This document shows positions 54,525 to 64,000 of a stretch of DNA of 64,000 nucleotides, piece by piece; position 1 is the first letter of the stretch; each line of letters starts with the position of its first letter. Source of the DNA: Achatina immaculata (taxonomy: Eukaryota; Mollusca; Gastropoda; Stylommatophora; Achatinidae). The DNA lies in the NCBI GenBank assembly GCA_009760885.1, contig CM019721.1, positions 20,267,639 to 20,331,638 on the forward strand. The letters run 5' to 3'. Below the pieces are notes generated by a model. It was not told where the DNA came from and searched no databases. It saw nothing but the letters and a program-made list of their open reading frames with translations. The position numbers and the translations under genes were made by a program.

Positions 54525-55108
54525 TGTCGGGCCTTTAATGTCATTGCCAGAGCTAGCAGGGTGTGTCGGGTCCAACACGTCATTGCCAGAACTAGCAGGG
54601 AGTATGAGGCCCTTCACGCCATTGCCAGAACTAGCAGGAAGTATGAGGCCCTTCACATCATTGCCAGAACTAGCAGGGCGTGTGTAGACCTTCACGTCAT
54701 TGCCAGAACTACCAGGGCGTGTGTAGACTTTCACGTCATTGCCAGAACTACCAGGGAGTATGAGGCCCTTCACACCATTGCCAGAACTACCAGGGCGTGT
54801 GTAGACCTTCACGTCATTGCCAGAACTACCAGGGCGTGTGTAGACTTTCACGCCAGTGCCAGAACTACCAGGGAGTATGAGGCCCTTCACATCATTGCCA
54901 GAACTAGCAGGGCGTGTGTAGACCTTCACGTCATTGCCAGAATTACCAGGGTGTGTGTAGACCTTCACGTCATTGCCAGAACTAGCAGGGCGTGTGTAGA
55001 CCTTCACGTCATTGCCAGAACAAGCAGGGCGTGTGTAGACCTTCACGTCATTGCCAGAATTACCAGGGCGTGTGTAGACCTTCACGTCATTGCTAGAGCT
55101 AGCCGGGA
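54525..55108. repeat. 39-bp array, 15 copies, with variant trimer
   Basis: CATTGCCAGAACTAGCAGGG plus a GCGTGTGTAGACCTTCACGT or GAGTATGAGGCCCTTCAC half repeats every 39 bp. Units four to nine follow a three-unit (117-bp) order repeated twice. Thirteen codons per unit leave both strands open: 205 codons on + and 223 on -. Confidence 0.97.
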
Positions 55109-55389
55109 AATGTAAGCTGATATGGATGCTTACAAATGATGGCGTGCGCGCTCCAAACATTCATCTACGTAAATATCAAATCCATTTCTTCGTTCTCTCT
55201 TGTTTTTCTGTCTTGTCTTTCTGTCTTGTCTTTCTATCTTGTTTTTCTGTCTGTACATCTAAACTTGAAATAAAATATCACTGCGTGGAAAAATCGAATT
55301 GAAGGTAAGGCAGATGCAGTCTTGGACAAAAATACAAAATATTACCCTGAACAACCAGCAAAATTATAACTAATTAAAACCATAAGCAC
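55109..55389. other. Short spacer
   Basis: Includes TTCTGTCTTGTC short repeats near 55200-55250. No gene is seen. Confidence 0.5.
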
Positions 55390-55630
55390 AAACCATCTCA
55401 TGAGAAGACGATGTGAGAGGACATTGACCAGACGCGTCATGAGAGGGCCAAGTGAGTTATGACGCTGATTTGACATGTTATGAGAAGACGATATGAGAGA
55501 ACTTGACACTGACTGGACATGTTATGAGAAGACAAATGAGAGAACTTGACACTGACTGGACGCGTCTTGAAAAGACAAATGAGAGAACTTGACACTGACT
55601 GGACATGCTATGAGAAGACATAAGTTAAAG
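55390..55630. repeat. Degenerate array near 43 bp, about 5 copies
   Basis: ATGAGAGAACTTGACACTGA with CTGGACATGTTATGAGAAGA recurs; the rightmost three units are close to 54 or 43 bp apart depending on indels, and the left ones are diverged. Confidence 0.85.
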
Positions 55631-56104
55631 AACTTAACAAACAAAGGGAAAAAACATGAAAATGCAAGATAAGAGAAAGAGAGAAAATACAGTGACAGGT
55701 TGAGCAAGTGGTACTGGACAAGAATGAGAAACTCTGAGTGGAATCACCAAGGATCACGCGGAAACTTGAGTAGCGCGCCTGCCCACACTGGCCAACACGG
55801 TGCGCCAATAAGAGCTCTTCTAAGCTCAGTTTCTATAACTCTGTTCCTCGCACAGACTAGACCGTAACAGGCAGATATCAGCTTGTATGGAAGCCCCACG
55901 AAGTCTCCATCATAACTGAATATTTGACTCCTATAAAACAGCTCTTCAAGCGGAGCAGACCTTGCGGGATCCAGTCTCTAAGTTTGTAACTTTTGTCTTC
56001 TAGTGTCGATATCTTCATCTCCCAGATGACACAAGTTAATTTCTAATGTCGATATCTACATCTCTAAGATGACACAGTTCCATTAATGCTCTTTTAAGTT
56101 CGCT
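55631..56104. other. No gene recognised
   Basis: Low-copy spacer with a diverged duplication of GTCGATATCTWCATCTC-type sequence at about 56005 and 56047. Confidence 0.5.
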
Positions 56105-56865
56105 TGATCCCATCTTAAAAACCTGGCTATTTTCTGTTATTATCTTAAAGACCTGCTATCTTCTATTATTATCTTAAAGACCTGCTATCTTCTATTATTA
56201 TCTTAAAGACCTGTTATCTTTTATTATTATCTTAAAGACCTGTTATCTTCTATTATTATCTTAAATACCTGCTATCTTCTATTATTATCTTAAATACCTT
56301 GCTATCTTCTAATTATTATCTTAAAGACCTGGCTATCTTCTATTATTATCTTAAAGACCTGGCTATCTTCTATTATTATCTTAAAGATCTGCTATCTTCT
56401 ATTATTATCTTAATGACCTGCTATCTTCTATTATTATCTTAAAGATCTGTTATTTCCTATTATTATCTTAAAGACCTGCTATCTTCTGTTATTATCTTAA
56501 AGACCTGCTATCTTCTGTTATTATCTTAAAGACCTGCTATTTTCTGTTATTATCTTAATGACCTGTTATCTTCTATTATTATCTTAAAGACCTGCTATCT
56601 TCTGTTATTATCTTAAAGACCTGCTATTTTCTCTTTCTTATGGTAAAGACCTGGCTATCTTCTATTTCTTATGGTAAAGACCTGTTATCTTCTATTATTA
56701 TCGTAAAGACCTGCTATCTTCTCTTTCTTATGGTAAAGACCTGGTTATCTTCTATTTCTTATGGTAAAGACCTAGCTATCTTCTATGTATTATGGTAAAG
56801 ACCTGGCTATCTTCTATTTCTTATGGTAAAGACCTGGCTATCTTCTATTTCTTATTTTGAAAATG
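56105..56865. repeat. 29-bp array, about 26 copies
   Basis: TTATCTTAAAGACCTGCTAT plus CTTCTATTA repeats every 29 bp. At the right end the class TTCTTATGGTAAAGACCTGG (30-31 bp) replaces it. Confidence 0.96.
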
Positions 56866-57019
56866 TGGTGTTTTATGATTATTATATTGCAGATTTGGTT
56901 ATATTTTGATTATTATCTGGTTATTATCTTGAAGACCTGATTATTTTCGCTAAGTATGACATGACTGCCGCTGAGGCCCACATTTGGCCCGCAAAAGCCA
57001 ACTGCACCTCACGTCGACA

Positions 57020-57257
57020 CTTCACATTACAAAAGGAAGGATTAAGTAAGGTAAAGTAAGTACGAGAGGAAGGATTAAGTAAGGTAGAGTAAGTACGAGA
57101 GGAAGGATTAAGTAAGGTAAAGTACAAGAGCAAGGATAAATAAGGTAAAGTAAGTAGAAGAGAAAGGATTAAAGAAGGTAAAATAAGTAGAAGAGGAAGG
57201 ATTAGGTAAGGTAAAGTAAGTACAAAAGGAAGGATTAAGTAAGGTAAAGGTTATCTT
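57020..57257. repeat. 33-bp array, about 7 copies
   Basis: GAAGGATTAAGTAAGGTAAA plus GTAAGTACGAGAG repeats every 33 bp, with a shortened copy near 57121. The spacer at 56866-57019 shows nothing else. Confidence 0.94.
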
Positions 57258-57965
57258 CTGAAGATGACTTTGTAGAAGATAACACATGAAGCATAACACA
57301 TACACGACACATAAAACAACATACAGGCGCAGCGTCCTATATCACATACGACGAAGGTCTGCTTCTCCAAAGATTGCCATAGAATTTTCATCTTTAAATA
57401 TTTTCTCAAACAAAACATTCTGTGTCCCTCTTTACTACGACAATGATAACTTTATTTTCCCGTTTTTTCATGTATTTATCTGTTGTGTTGTTTTTGGTAC
57501 GTGGCCCTTAACAAATGCATGTGCCGAAATATTGGTTGCTGTATGTTCTTCTTTTATAAGTGCCCATCTTACTTTCTGCTATTCTTGTCCACTTGCCTCT
57601 CTCTTCCTACCTTTCTACAAACCTGTACCACACACCTGAGACTACCTGTATTACTAGAACCAGTTTTCCCGCCGTCCGCACTGCTCCTGTCTTTCAGTTC
57701 TTGGTATAGATTTCCCCTCTAACTTTGCTTGCTTTAGATTCATCATAATGAGAACTGGTGTTTTTTTTAACTTGAAGCTATCTGTATGAACACAGTACAC
57801 CGGAAGTTCATTTTTAACCTAATTTTACTGAATTTATCATAAACTAGCACAACCATCACATGTATTTCATGAAATTCCTTACAAAAAAGAATTGTGACAA
57901 CCTTAAAAATACACAGGAAATAAAGTCTTCTTACATTAAATTGTACTTTCTTAACACACACACAC

Positions 57966-58016
<51 letters not shown>

Positions 58017-58204
58017 AGGGAGAAAACCGCTGAAAATGAGGCAGTTTAAAAAAAGTATTTTACAAAAATCATGAAAACGAAGCTTGGAAATTTATTTACT
58101 TTGAACATAAAGATAAAATTGCAGATATACGGGTAATGGATACATCATTCAAAGAGTGGAGGATACAATAGTTTGAAAGGACATAAACCGCCATGTTAGT
58201 TAAA
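57258..58204. other. Low-copy stretch with a GA tract
   Basis: GA dinucleotide tract at 57968-58006 followed by a G-run. A 117-aa frame at 57286-57639 is unassigned and lacks supporting features. Confidence 0.5.
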
Positions 58205-58550
58205 CAGGAGTGACAGATAGCAAGAATTTAGATACAGTAAAGAATAATAGAACACAGGCTTTTAAATATAGTGAATATAAGGAATGATAGAATTCAAGAA
58301 TTTAAATATAGTGATTGTAAGGAATGAGAGAACGCAAGAATTTAGATACGGTAAGTGTAAGGAAAGACAGAAGGTAAGAATTTAAATACAATGAATGCAA
58401 GGAACGAAAGAAAGCAAGAATTTAGATGTGGTAAGTGTAAAGAAAGACAGAAGACAAGGATTCAGATACAGTGGATGTAAGGAACGAAGGAAAGAAAGAA
58501 TTCAGATAAAGTGCTTGTAAGAATAACAAACAAACAAAAAACGAACAATT
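58205..58550. repeat. Degenerate array near 40 bp, about 8 copies
   Basis: AAGAATTTAGATACAGTGAA and TGTAAGGAACGAAAGAA recur at 38-42 bp spacing with high divergence. Confidence 0.85.
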
Positions 58551-59424
58551 AGATACACAGAAAGTAAGAAAAGACAAAACTCCTAAATTCGTGCAGCCAA
58601 TGGCAAGAATGATCTAATGAAACGATTTATACACAGCCAAGGCAAGAAAATAACAGAACGAAACAATTCCTACACAGACAGCGCACAGAAAGCCAGCAAC
58701 AGCAAATGTGTCCAAGACGAAAGATAATTAGACCGGCCTGTGGAATGATTTAGGATTAAATTAATGATGGAAGCCATAGAAGAAATGAAGACATTAGACG
58801 GAGGTTAAGAAAAGAAAGCTAAACTGCGTTACAAAATATAAAGAGTCAAGCGACAATGATTGATGGGAAATCTCTATCGACAATTGAGAAACGTTAACGA
58901 AGATGGTTCAAGATGGAAATCTGTGGCTGGGCTGTGTTAGAGAGACGTTTGTTTCTGTTAGATGAGGTCTCAGGCCGTGGCACTCTGTTCTACTCCATGT
59001 GAATGTGAAGTTTTTGCGTTCAGAGAGAGATATTACATCTCCTTAGACGAAATCCCAGGTCAAGGACGTAAGCGCTGTGGGAACTGAATATAAAGTAGTG
59101 CCCTTACAGTTGTAATGTTTCATCTAGACGCAGTGTTTTAGTTCCTAGGCACGTGACCTTTACTGTCAGACCTTGACCTTCATCTAAATGCAAGGATATT
59201 TTTGAATCAGTGATCATTCGAGGTGGAATATCGAGTGTTTTATCCTGTCTCTCTCTGTCTGCACCTTTCTCTTTCTGTCTGTCTCTCTGTCTGTCCCTAT
59301 CTCACTCTCTCTCTCTCTCTATATATATATATTATATATATATATATATGTATATCTTACATAGCACACTGAAATGAGCACATTCATAAACGTGCTTTCA
59401 CATACGAGCGCATTTTTACAGGTG
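58551..59424. other. Low-copy stretch with TC and TA tracts
   Basis: TCTC/TGTC tract at 59245-59320 and TA tract at 59320-59350. No gene is recognised. Confidence 0.5.
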
Positions 59425-60228
59425 AACACTCACTGACAGGCAATCAGACACGCAAACACTCAGACACGCAAACACTCAGACACCAAACACTCAGACACGC
59501 AAACACTCAGACACCAAATACTCAGACACCAAACACTCAGACACGCAAACACTCAGACACGCAAACACTCAGACACCAAACACTCAGACACCAAACACTC
59601 AGACACCAAACACTCAGACATGCAAACACTCAGACACGCAAACACTCAGACACCAAACACTCAGACACGCAAACACTCAGACACGCAAACACTCAGACAC
59701 CAAACACTCAGACACACAAACACTCAGACACGCAAACACTCAGACACCAAACACTCAGAAACGCTCACACTCAGACACTCAGACACCCAATCACTCAGAC
59801 ACTCAGACACGCAAACACTCAGAAACGCTCACACTCAGACACTCAATCACTCAGACACGCTCACACTCAGACACGCAAACACTCAGAAACGCTCACACTC
59901 AGACACACAAACACTCAGAAACGCTCACACTCAGATACTCAAACACTCAGACACGCAAACACTCAGACACGTAAACACTCAGACACGCAAACACTCAGAC
60001 ACGCAAACACTCAGACACGTAAACACTCAGACACGCAAACACTCAGACACGTAAACACTCAGACACGCAAACACTCAGACACGCAAACACTCAGACACGC
60101 AAACACTCAGACACGCAAACACTCAGACACGTAAACACTCAGACACGTAAACACTCAGACACGCAAACACTCAGACACGTAAACACTCAGACACGTAAAC
60201 ACTCAGACACGTAAACACTCATACACGG
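59425..60228. repeat. 16-bp array, about 50 copies
   Basis: GACACGCAAACACTCA (16 bp) is mixed with the 15-bp form GACACCAAACACTCA in the left half and with GACACGTAAACACTCA at the right. One + frame stays open for 144 codons; it is not a gene. Confidence 0.98.
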
Positions 60229-60451
60229 ATGTCTGTGCGCGCTTAAAAGAACAGACAGGTGAATATTTGTAGGTTACATAAACGGATGGATGGATGAATG
60301 GATGGACATACAACTAGAAAGCACAGTCCTAGGATTGTAGGACAAGAACTCTCAAGTAAGAATGTATGAACATATCTCCTCATGAGATTTGCCCAGAACG
60401 TTACACCCAGCTGAACCCAGTGACAACACTTACTGACTTTTGTTTGAGGGG
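60229..60451. other. Short spacer
   Basis: ATGG/GGAT short tract near 60283-60305. No gene is seen. Confidence 0.5.
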
Positions 60452-60671
60452 AGGAAACTCCTCACAGAATGTCCTCACCTCTAGCTGCTGCTTTCAAGCA
60501 AGAAACCCGACCCCCAGGTTCGGCCAGATACTGGCCTCCCCTTGACACGAAAACATGGACCCGGGTAATTGAGTTTGCCTGGGCAAACAACAAACATGAT
60601 TATTATGAAACATGTCGCCTTCCTGGCCTGGTTGTCCCGACCCTCCAGGTACCTGATATCACTCCACTTTA

Positions 60672-60710
<39 letters not shown>

Positions 60711-62316
60711 TTATTCGGAGGTCAATGTGACCGTGCTGGAAACTGCCTGGTCCGGGTCCTGACCTTCTTCTGTGTCTCCGAAGGAAACAGGTCCTCAGGT
60801 CACCTCAGCCTCGCTAGTGCTGGCGTAACTGTACCCCCTCCCTCCCTCCTTCCTGGTGGTGGAACATGTAAGAAGTTTTGTGTGAGGCAATTCATTCTAG
60901 TTCACCTCCCTTATCGATGACCTTCAACACGTCCTTAACCTCAACAAAGATCTCGGGTTAGTGTAGCATGACCGTGTAAGTAACGGATATTGTTGTTGTT
61001 ATTGTTGTTATTAATATTAATGAATATGATTACGAAAATATACTGTAAAGAAAATAGTAACATCGAACAGAGACAGAGAAAATTAGGTAGAAAAAGGAAG
61101 AGAAAGGTATAGAACTTCCACGACACTAGAACAAGAGGCGGACAAAAGTAAACAGTGGAAACAGTGAATAGAAAAAAACGAGACTCAATGACGCTGAGAT
61201 ATAGATATTACAAAGGAAGGGCGCCAGAAAGTAGGATGGTCCAGTGATAACAAAGCAGTGACTGGAAGTTGACACGAGTAAACAAAACAGAAAAGACGCA
61301 CAGAAAAGGCAGACACAATGAAAAGCGAGGACACAATAAACCTTCGACCTTAAATAGCAAGATAGTGACTTAAGTAAATAACAATTGTATAGACGGAGTT
61401 GACACTTTGACACCTGTTAGGTGACGCGCGTTAGGACGCGATTGCACACGGTTTTTAGATAAAGGAGTGACAAACTCGGCCAGCTGATCAATTAAATATT
61501 TAGAGGCGTGGCCTATTGGACAACTGACTTGCAAGAGATAAGTCATGGGGCAGTTGAATGACGGACAATCAGAACGCTTATGGGAACCAGTGGACATCTG
61601 AAGGGTGGAGCCAAAATACTTATTGGTTAATCCATAAAGCTAGACTTGAAGATAAAAAGGAGACAGGAGGAAGAACGAAGACGGACGAAGAAGGAAGAAG
61701 AAGTAGAGGAAGAAGAAGAGACAGGGGAGGGAGCACGAAAACAGAAGGACAAGCGAAGATGGCAGCAAGACATCGTTGATAATCTGCAAATGGATGCAAT
61801 CAGCAGCAGAGCATCTTGCTCACAGCCAAGAGGCCTACAGGAGAGCTGTTAGGGAGGCAAAGTTCCGCACGGGACATGCAAAGGAATGAATTTTGCATAG
61901 CATTATCACTGTTTCGTACGTGCGTGTATGTGATAACAATTACATCTGATGTATTTAGTGTGCTTTATATATGTATTGTAGTATGGATCAAAGGTTAAAT
62001 GTAATAGTTTTGTTATATTAATTTTATGTAAGCTCTTTATGTATTTATTACTCATATACTAAACTGAATGTGTGAAAGTTGAGTGAAAATTGTATGAAGA
62101 AGAGAAGAGTGTCAGACGGGCCTGCGGGCCCATTTCTTTACCTTTTCATAATCAAATTCTTTCGTTCGTTCTTTCATGTTCTTTTTTTTCCAGTCTCTCT
62201 AAAAGCTGACAGATTTGTAATATGAAATGATGTTCTAACAACTGACAGATTTGTAATATGAAATGATGTTCTAACAACTGACAGATTTGTAATGTGAAAT
62301 GATGTTCTAACAACTG
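60452..62316. repeat. 1.86-kb segmental tandem duplication, first copy
   Basis: Aligns with 62317-64000 at an offset of 1,865 bp before and 1,857 bp after a CT dinucleotide tract; the tract is 8 bp shorter in the second copy. I count about ten substitutions over 1.69 kb. Contents: an open stretch beginning ATGTCCTCACCTCTAGCTGC at 60469, a CT tract (60676-60708), low-copy DNA, and a LINE 3' end (about 61700-62165). The last part (62208-62315) holds three copies of a 36-bp repeat with GACAGATTTGTAATATGAAA. Confidence 0.95.
61700..62165 (+). mobile_element. LINE 3' end with 3' UTR (10131 family), first copy
   Basis: KRRWQQDIVDNLQMDA is followed, after a frame change, by EAYRRAVREAKFRTGHAKE and a stop at 61887-61889. 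The 3' UTR continues to GGGCCTGCGGGCCCATTTCT and a TTTCGTTCGTTC terminus near 62165. This is the only place where the C terminus and the 3' UTR of this family are seen joined, which lets the isolated tails at 36994 and 51584 be assigned. Confidence 0.85.
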
Positions 62317-64000
62317 AGGAAACTCCTCACAGAATGTCCTCACCTCTAGCTGCTGCTTTCAAGCAAGAAACCCGACCCCCAGGTTCGGCCAGATACTGGC
62401 CTCCCCTTGACACGAAAACATGGACCCGGGTAATTAAGTTTGCCTGGGCAAACAACAAACATGATTATTATGAAACATGTCGCCTTCCTGGCCTGGTTGT
62501 CCCGACCCTCCAGGTACCTGATATCACTCCACTTTACTTTTCTCTCTCTCTCTCTCTCTCTCTCTGCTTATTCGGAGGTCAATGTGACCGTGCTGGAAAC
62601 TGCCTGGTCCGGGTCCTGACCTTCTTCTGTGTCTCCGAAGGAAACAGGTCCTCAGGTCACCTCAGCCTCGCTAGTGCTGGCGTAACTGTACCTCCTCCCT
62701 CCCTCCTTCCTGGTGGTGGAACATGTAAGAAGTTTTGTGTGAGGCAATTCATTCTAGTTCACTTCCCTTATCGATGACCTTCAACACGTCCTTAACCTCA
62801 ACAAAGATCTCGGGTTAGTGTAGCATGACCGTGTAAGTAACGGATATTGTTGTTGTTATTGTTGTTATTAATATTAATGAATATGATTACGAAAATATAC
62901 TGTAAAGAAAATAGTAACATCGAACAGAGACAGAGAAAATTAGGTAGAAAAAGGAAGAGAAAGGTATAGAACTTCCACGACACTAGAACAAGAGGCGGAC
63001 AAAAGTAAACAGTGGAAACAGTGAATAGAAAAAAACGAGACTCAATGACGCTGAGATATAGATATTACAAAGGAAGGACGCCAGAAAGTAGGATGGTCCA
63101 GTGATAACAAAGCAGTGACTGGAAGTTGACACGAGTAAACAAAACAGAAAAGACGCATAGAAAAGGCAGACACAATGAAAAGCGAGGACACAATAAACCT
63201 TCGACCTTAAATAGCAAGATAGTGACTTAAGTAAATAACAATTGTATAGACGGAGTTGACACTTTGACACCTGTTAGGTGACGCGCGTTAGGACGCGATT
63301 GCACACGGTTTTTAGATAAAGGAGTGACAAACTCGGCCAGCTGATCAATTAAATATTTAGAGGCGTGGCCTATTGGACAACTGACTTGCGAGAGATAAGT
63401 CATGGGGCAGTTGAATGACGGACAATCAGAACGCTTATGGGAACCAGTGGACATCTGAAGGGTGGAGCCAAAATACTTATTGGTTAATCCATAAAGCTAC
63501 ACTTGAAGATAAAAAGGAGACAGGAGGAAGAACGAAGACGGACGAAGAAGGAAGAAGAAGTAGAGGAAGAAGAAGAGACAGGGGAGGGAGCACGAAAACA
63601 GAAGGACAAGCGAAGATGGCAGCAAGACATCGTTGATAATCTGCAAATGGATGCAATCAGCAGCAGAGCATCTTGCTCACAGCCAAGAGGCCTACAGGAG
63701 AGCTGTTAGGGAGGCAAAGTTCCGCACGGGACATGCAAAGGAATGAATTTTGCATAGCATTATCACTGTTTCGTACGTGCGTGTATGTGATAACAATTAC
63801 ATCTGATGTACTTAGTGTGCTTTATATATGTATTGTAGTATGGATCAAAGGTTAAATGTAAAAGTTTTGTTATATTAATTTTATGTAAGCTCTTTATGTA
63901 TTTATTACTCATATACTAAACTGAATGTGTGAAAGTTGAGTGAAAATTGTATGAAGAAGAGAAGAGTGTCAGACGGGCCTGCGGGCCCATTTCTTTACCT
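62317..64000. repeat. 1.86-kb segmental tandem duplication, second copy (cut by window end)
   Basis: Begins with GAGGAAACTCCTCACAGAAT as in the first copy and follows it to the end of the window, inside the LINE 3' UTR (GGCCCATTTCTTTACCT). Divergence is under 1 %. Further copies may follow outside the window. Confidence 0.95.
63557..64000 (+). mobile_element. LINE 3' end with 3' UTR, second copy (partial)
   Basis: Same sequence as 61700-62143, with a few substitutions, duplicated as part of the 1.86-kb segment and not by separate insertion. The 3' terminus lies beyond the window. Confidence 0.88.

Noticed and set aside
61646..61852. A glutamate/arginine-rich small protein, present twice
   Set aside because: It is the out-of-frame reading of a GAAGAA-rich segment and the LINE C terminus; the second copy (63503-63709) is part of the 1.86-kb duplication, not independent conservation.

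Overview
This is eukaryotic, almost certainly animal, genomic DNA with no confidently recognisable host gene. It contains no operons, bacterial-type genes, rRNA genes or CRISPR arrays. The recognisable proteins all belong to transposable elements: RTE/BovB-like and other non-LTR retrotransposons, a non-LTR element of the restriction-like-endonuclease (RLE; R2/NeSL-like) group, a Helitron helicase and a Tc1-like transposase. That mixture, together with very dense minisatellites, fits a lophotrochozoan such as a gastropod mollusc. The taxon is an inference, not something read directly from a gene.

The dominant content is tandem repeats. By hand count about 50 separate arrays, with unit lengths from 12 to 85 bp, cover roughly 27-28 kb (about 43 %) of the window, and nearly every array has its own unrelated unit. 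Because many units lack stop codons or have lengths divisible by three, they create long spurious reading frames on both strands (for example at 29341-30657, 54489-55160 and 38220-39062). These are not genes.

Layout. 1-9.5 kb: a chain of short arrays (38, 27, 20, 31, 50, 41, 49, 17 and 21 bp units). 10-16.3 kb: a 52-bp array split by a small LINE 3' end, a 19-bp array abutting an RLE-LINE 3' end, an old array split by a 1.08-kb RTE copy with a still-open reverse transcriptase frame, and an RTE copy nested inside another LINE. 16.6-25.4 kb: 30, 60, 25, 24, 85, 34 and 41 bp arrays, a 0.8-kb purine tract, and an unclassified 1.1-kb element inside the 34-bp array. 27.1-30.7 kb: two 24-bp arrays interleaved with an internally deleted RLE-LINE and a third copy of its 3' end. 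32.6-36.6 kb: a 24-bp array carrying a Helitron remnant, with a 1,437-bp tandem duplication and changes of array orientation. 37.7-41.4 kb: 12, 33, 33, 29, 60 and 43 bp arrays. 42.8-44.4 kb: a Tc1-like transposon with TIRs and TA duplication. 45-60 kb: more arrays, including one with a perfect 35-bp-arm palindrome. 60.4 kb to the end: a 1.86-kb segment, ending in a LINE 3' region, tandemly duplicated with under 1 % divergence.

No coding system of linked host genes is visible. The most interesting content is structural: how retrotransposon ends, a Helitron and minisatellites are placed relative to one another, a tRNA-like module in the 3' UTR of the RLE-LINE, and sequence-level traces of duplication, inversion and nested insertion.
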